Below are positions 47,180 through 55,178 of a DNA stretch of 64,000 nt, one piece after another. The notes beneath the pieces are model-generated. The model did no database searches. It was not told the origin of the DNA and saw nothing but the letters and a program-made list of their open reading frames with translations. The DNA is taken from positions 434,001 to 498,000 of the forward strand of contig CBDDKN010000002.1 in NCBI GenBank assembly GCA_965230215.1, written 5' to 3'. The position numbers were made by a program, and so were the translations under genes. Positions within the stretch are counted from its first letter, which is position 1; every line of letters begins with the position of its first letter. The DNA is from RFSX01 sp965230215. GTDB taxonomy: Bacteria; Bacteroidota; Bacteroidia; Chitinophagales; Saprospiraceae.

Positions 47180-47217
47180 GGAACAGTATTTCAAAAGTAA
47201 GATACTGTTCCTTTTTT
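47180..47217 (+). terminator. Intrinsic terminator of the sigma unit
   Basis: A perfect ten-pair stem (47180-47189 with 47202-47211), 12-base loop and six Ts. Confidence 0.85.
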
Positions 47218-47219
47218 AT

Positions 47220-48320
47220 TTAGAAATACTCCCTCTCGAATTGTCGATAGATATCTTCAATTAGATCGGTAATAATGCTTTCTTCTTTTCTGGCAAAACC
47301 TACGTTCACCAGATCTCTCATTTCATCAGGCAGGGCTCTTTCATCGCCCCGTGTAATAAACGACTTGGATTCAATCACAAAGTCACTACCGAATCGTCTT
47401 GGTCTGAAGTCACAGTAATTATTAGCAGGGTCTATGTTGGCACGAGCCTCCCAGAAATAGGTCTTTGTACTGATTGCACATTCCACAGAAGCCTTCACCG
47501 TCTCATAAACCGGACGTTCATATTTATTACCCAAACTATCGCGGTAAGTCTCATAAGAAGCAATAATCTCTTTGCTGTAATTATCTGTCTGCACACGTTC
47601 GGACAGATCTATATCAAGAGCCCCAAATTCCAGGAATATATGGCAATCCACAACATCGAGATATTCTTCATATGCCACTGCAGTAAATTTTCGACTCCTG
47701 CCTTCAATTTCGTCAAAGCGTCTGTCAATTATCCATTCCAAATCAAAATCCCAAGCTTTTGATTCTATTAATATAAATGTAGTGGCCTCACTTCTGGCCA
47801 CTGCACTCAATGAGTCAAGTAAAGCATTGGAACCAGAATAATTATATACTTTTTCGTAAGCCTGAAACGCCTCTCGTGCTTCTTCCTTGTTTCCAGAATT
47901 ATAATAAGCATTCATATAGGTGTCAGCCTCCTGCCAGTAAAAATCAGCTATATCCCTGGCAAGGCTGTCCTGTTCCTGTTCGATAATGCGCATCGGGTCA
48001 TCAAATTTATTATCTAACCAACGCTTGCCTTTGACATAATTGATAATCAATCTCTCAGAGTCATTATACAAATACTCATAATCATCAATGTCCGTATCTC
48101 TAAATGTTAGCTCTCTATCCGTTGTGTTCTGACTGAGCATCTCTGAGAAGGATTTGTTGAAAATGGATCTATCTTTACGACTTGTATTACCCTTTTCAAA
48201 TTCTTTCAACAGGCCCAGATATGCTTTTTCAAAGTTGCCTTTCTCAAAGTTTTTGGAAGGGCTTGCACAGGCTAATATGAGCATAGTAAGAAAGACTAAT
48301 AAAGCTGGTCTCGTTTTCAT
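47220..48320 (-). CDS. Lipoprotein of unknown function, TPR-like
   Basis: 366 residues. The lipoprotein signal ends in LTMLILAC (C18). The mature N-terminal half is helical with repeat-like stretches (FEKGNFEKAYLGLLKEFEKG; EEAREAFQAYEKVYNYSG) suggestive of TPRs. The rest is mixed and unrecognised. It begins 14 bases after murI on the same strand, so it is probably cotranscribed with it. Confidence 0.8.
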   Translation of the reverse strand: MKTRPALLVFLTMLILACASPSKNFEKGNFEKAYLGLLKEFEKGNTSRKDRSIFNKSFSEMLSQNTTDRELTFRDTDIDDYEYLYNDSERLIINYVKGKRWLDNKFDDPMRIIEQEQDSLARDIADFYWQEADTYMNAYYNSGNKEEAREAFQAYEKVYNYSGSNALLDSLSAVARSEATTFILIESKAWDFDLEWIIDRRFDEIEGRSRKFTAVAYEEYLDVVDCHIFLEFGALDIDLSERVQTDNYSKEIIASYETYRDSLGNKYERPVYETVKASVECAISTKTYFWEARANIDPANNYCDFRPRRFGSDFVIESKSFITRGDERALPDEMRDLVNVGFARKEESIITDLIEDIYRQFEREYF

Positions 48321-48334
48321 AAAAAGCTGTTTTT

Positions 48335-49105
48335 CTAAGAATGGCTCAATTTAAGATAATTAAGGAAGTCATCTATTTTATTAAGATCAGATTCTTTCAT
48401 TGATTCATGGTATGTCAAGCTTGTAGTATTTGATTTACCATCATGCTGAATTAGTTGCTTTATACGTTTGGCGGTTCCTTGATTACCGTCAAGGATCAAT
48501 ACACTATCAGGAATGAGTGTCTTGATTAACTGTCTGAAGTAAATGAAATGGGTACATCCCAAAACTATAGAGTTGTATCTCTCCCAATCAATGGCTTCAA
48601 ATTGAGAATTCAAATACTTCATTACCCGATCAGATTGAAACTCTTTAGACTCAGCAAAGACTACAAGCTCCTGAAGTGAAAGTCGATCCACCCTATCCTG
48701 AATTCGCAGACCACTTATAAGGCGTTCCAGTTTTTCTTCAGACAAAGTTTTGTCAGTAGCTGTAACAAGTATGCGATCTGAATCAGAAATTTCAGAGGCT
48801 GGCTTGACAGCTGGTTCCATTCCCACGATAGGATAATCATATATCTGTCTTAATTCATGGACAACCACACTTGTAGCTGTATTACAAGCAAGCACAAGCG
48901 CTTTGGGATTAAACTGATCTATGTATTTAGCATGAGCGATGACCAATTCACGGATATGTTCAGAAGATTTTGTTCCATAAGGGATATTGACAGTATCTGC
49001 AAAATAGATATACTTTGCATTCGGGATCAATTGCATGGTCTCATGCAATACAGTCAAACCACCCATCCCGGAATCAAAAAATGCAATTGGTCCCATTTCT
49101 ACCAT
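48335..49105 (-). CDS. murI: Glutamate racemase
   Basis: 256 residues. Makes D-glutamate for peptidoglycan. Visible marks are FFDSGMGGLTVL (D11, S12), the two catalytic cysteines C74 (VLACNTATS) and C184 (VLGCTHF), with H186 beside the second, and YFADTVNIPYGTKS. The length fits the family. A start at M4 (MGPIAFFDSG) is equally possible. It is first in a pair with the lipoprotein gene. Confidence 0.96.
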   Translation of the reverse strand: MVEMGPIAFFDSGMGGLTVLHETMQLIPNAKYIYFADTVNIPYGTKSSEHIRELVIAHAKYIDQFNPKALVLACNTATSVVVHELRQIYDYPIVGMEPAVKPASEISDSDRILVTATDKTLSEEKLERLISGLRIQDRVDRLSLQELVVFAESKEFQSDRVMKYLNSQFEAIDWERYNSIVLGCTHFIYFRQLIKTLIPDSVLILDGNQGTAKRIKQLIQHDGKSNTTSLTYHESMKESDLNKIDDFLNYLKLSHS

Positions 49106-49261
49106 TTGAATTCAAATTGCTAAGTTATTTGCTTTATGTCAATCACCTAAGTACTAATCTCAGTATAATTTGTTAACCAACCCTGATGACAGTGGATTAT
49201 TTTTCTAAAGTAGTTGGAAACTTTGTTAATTTAAGGAGATTATTAATCATTAATACAAATC

Positions 49262-49726
49262 ATGGACACTAACATTAACGATCTGAATCAGAATAATGCA
49301 TTACATATTGACGAGCATTTACAATCTATATTGATAGGGGCAAGTAAATGGGCCAGGTACTTGGCTATCCTAGGATTTATAGGTCTTGGATTTAGTATTT
49401 TCATTGGCTTTATAATGATGCTGTTTATGGGATCAGCCGCTGGACCTGGAAGATATCCTGATATTTTTGAGCTTATAAGTGGTGGTTTGATTGGAGCGAT
49501 ATATCTGATTATGGCAGCCGTTTACTTTTTTCCTGTCCTATATCTATACAGGTTCGCTGACAACTTGAAGAAAGCTTTGATCTACAACGATCAGGAAAAA
49601 CTCAGAAGTGCATTTAGTTTTTTGAGGAAACATTACAGGTTCATCGGAATAATGACCATCGCCATATTTGGATTGTATTTCCTTCTGATTCTGGCTATCA
49701 CATTTTCAAATGTGGCATCGCTCTAG
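49262..49726 (+). CDS. Small membrane protein, DUF5362-like
   Basis: 154 residues with three or four membrane helices: about 32-58, 75-98 and 128-150, with LISGGLIGAIYLIMAAVYFFPVLYLY in the middle. A soluble loop FADNLKKALIYNDQEKLRSAFSFLRKHYRFIG lies between the last helices. This pattern resembles the uncharacterised DUF5362 family of Bacteroidota. It is convergent with the next small gene. Confidence 0.75.
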   Translation: MDTNINDLNQNNALHIDEHLQSILIGASKWARYLAILGFIGLGFSIFIGFIMMLFMGSAAGPGRYPDIFELISGGLIGAIYLIMAAVYFFPVLYLYRFADNLKKALIYNDQEKLRSAFSFLRKHYRFIGIMTIAIFGLYFLLILAITFSNVASL

Positions 49727-49743
49727 TTTGGTAAAGAAGAAGA

Positions 49744-49917
49744 TTAGTCAGCTTTACTAAGCTTCTCTATCTCTTTCATAATCTCATCAGCTTCGGCATA
49801 TTTCAAGTCAGCAGCTTTTCTGTCAGTTTTTGACAACACAAAGGCTTCTTCTTGAATCTTGCGATATTGCTTCATCAATTTTTCTTTGGGGTCTTTTTGT
49901 TTAAATAATCCAAACAT
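49744..49917 (-). CDS. Small cytosolic protein, Lacal_2735/DUF6435-like
   Basis: 57 residues: MFGLFKQKDP, then KEKLMKQYRKIQEEAFVLS, then KTDRKAADLKYAEADEIMKEI and a Lys-rich end. It closely resembles a family of tiny, charged, helical Bacteroidota proteins of unknown function that begin MFGLFKKK and contain SKTNRKASD. Start ATG at 49917, stop TAA at 49744. It lies 17 bases from the stop of the convergent membrane-protein gene and 11 bases before the start side of no other gene; the SDR gene ends at 49929 just upstream on the same strand. Confidence 0.82.
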   Translation of the reverse strand: MFGLFKQKDPKEKLMKQYRKIQEEAFVLSKTDRKAADLKYAEADEIMKEIEKLSKAD

Positions 49918-49928
49918 AATTTTCAGTT

Positions 49929-50615
49929 TTAAATTTTTAATGTTGACATGCCTGCATCCACTCCTATAATCTGTCCAGTAATCGCACTGGCGGAATCAGA
50001 TATCAAATAGGAAGCCATTGATGCGACATCATCTGCCTCAAGAATACGTTTCATTGGATGCCTCTCGGCAAGGTTCGCTCTGCTCTTGTCATTTCTTAAT
50101 ATTGAAGATGCCAGAGGTGTATCTGTTATTGTTGGCGCTATGCAGTTTACTCTTACCCTGGGTGCCAATTCTGCTGCAAGAGACTTGGCCAATGCCTCAC
50201 TGCCTGCTTTTGACACAGCCACAGAACTATGAAATGGCATACCCTGTTTTACAGCCACTGTGCTAAACAAGACAATTGAAGATGGTACATCTCCAGTCTT
50301 AAGCGCCTTTAGATAATGCTTGATAACTCTCACCGCTCCAAGAACATTGATCTTGAAATCATTTTCAAAATCGGTTTCTTTAAGCGAAGAAATTGGCTTG
50401 AGATTAATCGAACCAGGGCAATAAACCAATGCATCGATATTATCCAGATCAGGTAAAGTGTCTGTAAGAATATCTGCACTGTAGTGCCTTAGATTCGGAG
50501 AGGAAATTGAAGGTTCAGATCTGCTTATATTGATACAATTATGGTTGGCAATATTCTGCTTGAGAATAGCCTCACCAATACCACTACTTCCACCTACAAC
50601 TACAATATTTTTCAT
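49929..50615 (-). CDS. Short-chain dehydrogenase/reductase-like protein lacking the catalytic Tyr
   Basis: 228 residues, Rossmann fold. The nucleotide motif is VVGGSSGIGEA, then the YCPGS (NNAG-equivalent) segment and FSTVAV. At the active site the YxxxK pattern reads VAVSK within FHSSVAVSKAGSEAL, so the catalytic Tyr is Val while the Lys stays. The C-terminal part VRVNCIAPTITDTPL and ITGQIIGVDAGM is normal. I recall similar GMPFHAS-type Bacteroidota homologues, so this may be a family trait. The start overlaps the upstream gene by ATGA. Confidence 0.88.
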   Translation of the reverse strand: MKNIVVVGGSSGIGEAILKQNIANHNCINISRSEPSISSPNLRHYSADILTDTLPDLDNIDALVYCPGSINLKPISSLKETDFENDFKINVLGAVRVIKHYLKALKTGDVPSSIVLFSTVAVKQGMPFHSSVAVSKAGSEALAKSLAAELAPRVRVNCIAPTITDTPLASSILRNDKSRANLAERHPMKRILEADDVASMASYLISDSASAITGQIIGVDAGMSTLKI

Positions 50616-51046
50616 ATCTGTCCCTGATTTTGCTTGTCAATAAATTCTGCTTTTCTGAGTATTACTTTTTTCAAATACTTCTTATCAACGGTACCGTTAA
50701 AAGGTGCTTTTAACTTCATTGAATATTCGGCGCTATAAATACTTAACTGCCCGCTGTTATAAAATATGTTCAGCTGCCAGAATGGAAAGGCCAATACATA
50801 TGTCTTGAGATGCGATTGAAACCCAACCAGCAAACCAGCTGGTCTCAATTCCAGGTAACAATAATGAACAGAAGAACGATCCTGAATGAGATCAGCTATA
50901 TTTGAAGAAGCCTCAAACAAGACCAGCTTAGATGTCCCCACACCTCCCATCCGGACTCGCTCCATAAACGAAAAAGGCTTTCCAACCAAATCAGAAATAT
51001 CGGCTTCAGTTTTCTTGCTGTTGTATGTAATATCAAAAAGCATCAT
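50612..51046 (-). CDS. Conserved hypothetical protein
   Basis: 144 residues, soluble, with no signal peptide. Mixed alpha/beta with an aromatic strand-rich core (VHYCYLELRPAGLLVGF; YVLAFPFWQLNIFY) and a basic C-terminus. I do not recognise a family. Its stop overlaps the SDR start by four bases, so the products are probably made together. Confidence 0.7.
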   Translation of the reverse strand: MMLFDITYNSKKTEADISDLVGKPFSFMERVRMGGVGTSKLVLFEASSNIADLIQDRSSVHYCYLELRPAGLLVGFQSHLKTYVLAFPFWQLNIFYNSGQLSIYSAEYSMKLKAPFNGTVDKKYLKKVILRKAEFIDKQNQGQI

Positions 51047-51130
51047 GGCATAAACATCAAAACCATTAGGATGTTTACACCAATACTACTTAATAAATGA
51101 TTTAGTAAAATATACTCAAGTTCATGACCC

Positions 51131-51478
51131 TTAAAAAGGATCAGTCTTCTTTCCAAACATCACGAACTCATCAGCCAGAATTTCAGTAATGAATTTCTTA
51201 TTGCCAGAATTATCCTGATATGATCTCGTGATAAGCTTTCCCTTTAACAAAATTTCAGATCCCTTTGCGAGATATTTAAACATATTCTCAGCTGTCCTTC
51301 CCCAGGCAATTATGTTGTGCCATTGGGTTTCCTGGACTTTTTCGCCTTCTGAATTTTTGTAATAATCATTTGTTGCCAGGCTGAATGCCGCCTTCTTGGA
51401 GCCCGAATCAAATTCTGTCATCTCGACGTCTTTTCCTAGGTGCCCTACGAGTTGCACTGAGTTTCTTACTGTTGTCAT
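51131..51478 (-). CDS. ssb: Single-stranded DNA-binding protein
   Basis: 115 residues, one OB fold. NSVQLVGHLGKDVEM, the WHNIIAWGRTAENMFKYLAKGS core and GKLITRSYQDNSGNKKF, with TEILADEF at the end, match bacterial SSB. It lacks the long acidic C-terminal tip of full-length SSB, ending GKKTDPF, so it may be the short accessory type. The start is the ATG at 51478; the longer frame to 51637 would place a hydrophobic stretch before the OB fold. Confidence 0.93.
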   Translation of the reverse strand: MTTVRNSVQLVGHLGKDVEMTEFDSGSKKAAFSLATNDYYKNSEGEKVQETQWHNIIAWGRTAENMFKYLAKGSEILLKGKLITRSYQDNSGNKKFITEILADEFVMFGKKTDPF

Positions 51479-51643
51479 AGTTCGATTTTTTCCGGTGTAC
51501 CGGTATTGAAAAAATAGCTTAATAGCCTTATCATACATGTATGAAAATCCAAGACAAAAGGAAACACACATAAAAAAAATTACGAATTGGAATAAACCCT
51601 GGGGATACTTTGCAGTCCTATACAATGTTAAAATCATAGAAAC

Positions 51644-52564
51644 ATGAAAAATCAGAAAATAACAACACTACTTATCGCCCTATTCGCCTTCACAATGAGT
51701 TTCGGACAATCCGAGGTTGACAGCACCGGCCTACTAGGCGATAACTTTAGTCTTGAAGGCGCCTTAGAGTGCTTCAAAAATTCAAAAGACCTGGAGGACT
51801 TTGAAAAAAGACTCAACAAAGAAGACAGCTATACCAATAACCTTGACTTGAACGATGATGACAAAATCGATTATATCAAGGTCATAGATAATATGGATGG
51901 AGATCATCATGCGATTGTTCTACAAGTCGATATCAGTAAAGATGAATCTCAGGACATTGCTGTTATTGAAATAGAAAAAGATGGAGATGAATCTGCTATC
52001 CTACAGATAGTCGGTGATGAGTTATTATACGGACCTGAGAAGTATGTTGAGCCCTTTGATATCGAAGCCGAATCAAATGGAAGAGGGCCTAATGGCGACA
52101 TTGTGACTTTGGACAGAATAGTAGTAAATGTATGGGGTTGGCCTACTGTCCGTTTTGTTTACGGCCCTAGATATAGAGTGTACACATCACCATGGAGATG
52201 GGGATATTACCCAACTTATTGGAAGCCATGGAGACCACACCCTTGGAGATGGCACTTTAATAAAAGATCTACTTTTAGAGTACACTATCATACAGTTAGA
52301 ACACACAGAGTGGTCAGAGCACACAAAGTGTATACTCCTAAGAGAAGAACCTCAACTGTAGTGAGAACAAAATCTGTTAATCGTACTGTTGTTAAAAGAG
52401 GGAATAAAACAGCTGTAAGAACGACCAGAACAAATACCACAGCGGTTAAGAATAAAAGAGGGAATAAGTCAGCAGTGAAAAAATCAAAAACTAAGAAAGT
52501 TAAAGGCAATAAAGCAGCAGTGAAGAAAACCAAAACCAAATCAGTCAGAAAGAAAAAAGGGTAA
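51644..52564 (+). CDS. Secreted protein with Trp/Tyr-rich middle and strongly basic tail
   Basis: 306 residues. A signal peptide ends at SFGQ. The N-terminal part is acidic (LDLNDDDKIDYIKVIDNMDGDHH). A middle part, about 175-205, is rich in Trp, Tyr and Pro (SPWRWGYYPTYWKPWRPHPW). The last about 95 residues are low-complexity and almost only basic, Thr, Val and Ala, with repeats of the form RGNKTAV, RGNKSAV and KGNKAAV. Similar short proteins of unknown role occur in Bacteroidota. The tail could bind nucleic acid, polyanions or the cell wall (inference). Confidence 0.82.
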   Translation: MKNQKITTLLIALFAFTMSFGQSEVDSTGLLGDNFSLEGALECFKNSKDLEDFEKRLNKEDSYTNNLDLNDDDKIDYIKVIDNMDGDHHAIVLQVDISKDESQDIAVIEIEKDGDESAILQIVGDELLYGPEKYVEPFDIEAESNGRGPNGDIVTLDRIVVNVWGWPTVRFVYGPRYRVYTSPWRWGYYPTYWKPWRPHPWRWHFNKRSTFRVHYHTVRTHRVVRAHKVYTPKRRTSTVVRTKSVNRTVVKRGNKTAVRTTRTNTTAVKNKRGNKSAVKKSKTKKVKGNKAAVKKTKTKSVRKKKG

Positions 52565-52589
52565 ACGCTTTTAATAGTTGGAACAGTAC

Positions 52590-52620
52590 AAGAGGAGCTT
52601 GATCAAGCTCCTCTTTTTTT
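52590..52620. terminator. Intrinsic terminator
   Basis: A perfect stem at 52590-52600 and 52605-52615 with a GATC loop is followed by Ts. It lies between the convergent genes ending at 52564 and 52622. Confidence 0.88.
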
Positions 52621-52621
52621 A

Positions 52622-55060
52622 TCATTGATATCTTGAGTAATACTCTGGATAATAATCTATGATTGCATCCTGAAGTTCTTTGTTCTTCTCTCGCCTATTT
52701 ATTTTTAGATCATCCAGCTCCCTGCTGAATAAATGATCTTCATATCTGAACCTAAGCCGTTTTCTTTTTTTACCAAATAAACGCTTAAGCCAGCCCCCAT
52801 ATTCAACTTCCGCTTTCATGATACTGTCTTTTCGGCTTTCTTCCAGGTAAAATTTATATAAGCTGGAATCGAGTACTTCAGGACAGTCAAAAAACTGAGG
52901 CATGATCGGTGTTTTATGCTCCACTCGATCATATACAGATTGTAATATACCACCTACCAGCGGCAAAGCCGTTCTTGCTGCTGATCCGCTGCTCAAGCCA
53001 GGAAAATGCATCCTCCTGTTGAGGTGCCCTACCCATGATCCAATCACTATTTCATTGGTAGCTGCAACATACCAGCCATCTGTTTGATTCTGTGTAGTTC
53101 CGGTCTTGGAAAAAACGACTGCAGGAATATCATATACTCTATATAGTGAACGGGCAGTCCCTTCTGTGCTCACTCTATACATCATACCTAGCAGCGCTTC
53201 TAATGAATTATGATCTAAACCTAATTTCGGTCCTCTTTGAACTGTATCACGTTGGTACAAAACATTACCCAGGTGATCTTCGATGCGATTAATTGCACGG
53301 CCCTGCACCTGTTGCTCTCCATCCAATATACTTGCATATGCATTTACAATTTCCATCAATGAAACATCTGAAGTCCCCAATACAAGAGATGGAACAGGAT
53401 CTATATCTGAGGTAATTCCCAATCTTCTTGCCAAGTCAACTGCATTCTCCATACCTGCCTTGAATAACAGTTGTACTGAAACAGCATTCACTGAATGTGC
53501 TAATGCTTCATGGACTGCCATGTATCCCCCATATTCCCCATTGGCATTCTTGGGTGTCCAGTCGTCATACGCTTCATAACTCCTCAATACATTTGGTATG
53601 AAATCACAAGCTTGCATTCCACTCTCTAAAGCAGCAAGGTATACGATAGGTTTAAACAATGACCCAACTTGACGCTTAGCTAATATATTGTCATATTGGA
53701 ATTGTGAATAATCATTGCCAGCCAGGTAAATAAGTATTTCTTCAGTGTGAGGGTGTACAGCATACACGGAAGCATGAAGCAGTCTAAGGTAATGTTTAAT
53801 AGAATCTATCCTTGTCGTCGTCTTTGACTCTATCCCTTCCCAGGACCATAGTTCATATACCTTTTCTTCGTTGTAAAGCTCGATGGCCTCCGCCATAGTT
53901 TTAGCATCATTCCTGAGCTTTTGATATCGCTTATCTTTTAAAATCTGCTCATCTACAATCGAATTATTTCTTCCAAACATATTGCCACCACTCCAAGCCT
54001 TCTCAAATTGACTTTGCAAATTTATAAAGTGCTTTTTTTGAATCTTAACAGCGTCATTCTGAAGCTCCAGATCCAAACTGGTATAGATTTTCAATCCGTC
54101 ATTATACACATCATACCGAGAACCATCTTCCTTAATCAACGAATCAGATATGCCATCAAACTCTTTAAGGAGATAGCGCATAAAATACTTTGAGACATCT
54201 TGAACTTCTCTTGCATAATTGTAATTCAACACAAGTGGAATCTGAATCAATGAATCCAGTTCATTTTCATAATCACTCTGGCCCTGATACATCTTTCTCA
54301 GAACAACATTTCTTCGCCTCTCTGCTCTTTCAGGGTTATTTCTTGGGCTGTAATAGCTTGTGGCCTTCAATATTCCGGCTAAGGTGGCAGCTTCTTCTAT
54401 GTTCAGGTCTTTCTGACTCTTATTAAAAAATCTTTCCGATGCAGTTTCCAATCCAAAAACCTGTTCTCCGAATGGAACTGTACTGCTATACAGCCAGAGT
54501 ATTTCTTCTTTTGAATAAATGCGTTCCAAGTCTCTGGCAATATGCATTTCACGAAACTTGTTCATAGGCAAACCGAAGAGTTTGAATCGAATGCGTGGAT
54601 ACAAATTCTTGACCAACTGCTGGGTAATGGTGCTTCCTCCTCCGCTAGCTTCTCTCTGCATTAATAGCGTTTTGAAAAAAACGCGCATAAGGCTTTTGTA
54701 ATCAATGCCATGGTGCTTATAAAACCGATGATCTTCGATGCTAATCAATGCATTTAAAAAAAATGGATTGATACTGTCCTTTGCCAGAAAGGCACGATTC
54801 TGGACATAATACCTGCCCAGTTCTTGTCCTTCTCTTGCATATACTACAGAAGCCACGGGATTCGATATGTTCTCCAGTTCTGACTTTTTTGGCATGTCAC
54901 ACCATAGGCCCCAAGCTACCGATAGATATATAACCCCAATAATCAAAATCGGCACAAATGCAATTGCCAATGCCATGAGTATTAGTTTGGTTTTACCCAG
55001 CCTTAACAGCCAGGAACGAAATGCCAGAAAGCGGTGTTCTATTTTTGTCTTGAACTTCAA
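52622..55060 (-). CDS. Class A penicillin-binding protein (PBP1a-like glycosyltransferase/transpeptidase)
   Basis: 812 residues. A short cytosolic start is followed by a membrane anchor at about 25-52. The GT51 domain shows EDHRFYKHHGID near 108, GGGSTITQQLVKNL and the IYSKEEILWLY segment. The transpeptidase has the SxxK motif in QVGSLFKPIVY (Ser near 464), an SVN motif in AHSVNAVSV and KTGTT near 650. It polymerises and cross-links peptidoglycan in the periplasm. The C-terminal tail of about 60 residues is very basic. It is divergent from the HerA-like ATPase gene. Confidence 0.95.
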   Translation of the reverse strand: MKFKTKIEHRFLAFRSWLLRLGKTKLILMALAIAFVPILIIGVIYLSVAWGLWCDMPKKSELENISNPVASVVYAREGQELGRYYVQNRAFLAKDSINPFFLNALISIEDHRFYKHHGIDYKSLMRVFFKTLLMQREASGGGSTITQQLVKNLYPRIRFKLFGLPMNKFREMHIARDLERIYSKEEILWLYSSTVPFGEQVFGLETASERFFNKSQKDLNIEEAATLAGILKATSYYSPRNNPERAERRRNVVLRKMYQGQSDYENELDSLIQIPLVLNYNYAREVQDVSKYFMRYLLKEFDGISDSLIKEDGSRYDVYNDGLKIYTSLDLELQNDAVKIQKKHFINLQSQFEKAWSGGNMFGRNNSIVDEQILKDKRYQKLRNDAKTMAEAIELYNEEKVYELWSWEGIESKTTTRIDSIKHYLRLLHASVYAVHPHTEEILIYLAGNDYSQFQYDNILAKRQVGSLFKPIVYLAALESGMQACDFIPNVLRSYEAYDDWTPKNANGEYGGYMAVHEALAHSVNAVSVQLLFKAGMENAVDLARRLGITSDIDPVPSLVLGTSDVSLMEIVNAYASILDGEQQVQGRAINRIEDHLGNVLYQRDTVQRGPKLGLDHNSLEALLGMMYRVSTEGTARSLYRVYDIPAVVFSKTGTTQNQTDGWYVAATNEIVIGSWVGHLNRRMHFPGLSSGSAARTALPLVGGILQSVYDRVEHKTPIMPQFFDCPEVLDSSLYKFYLEESRKDSIMKAEVEYGGWLKRLFGKKRKRLRFRYEDHLFSRELDDLKINRREKNKELQDAIIDYYPEYYSRYQ

Positions 55061-55149
55061 TTATATACAAGCTTGAAAGTGATATAATGCTCGAAGCAAT
55101 GGCTTTATTATGCATGATACAGATAACTGACATTGCAAGTACAATTTTT

Positions 55150-55157
55150 TAAATTTG
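55150..55157 (+). promoter_or_regulatory. -7 element of the HerA-like gene
   Basis: TAAATTTG, an exact TAnnTTTG match, lies 21 bases before the ATG at 55179. Confidence 0.45.
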
Positions 55158-55178
55158 CTTGTATCAAATTAACATCTT

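Noticed and set aside
51479..51637. N-terminal extension of SSB
   Set aside because: Adds a hydrophobic stretch before the OB fold that SSB proteins do not have.
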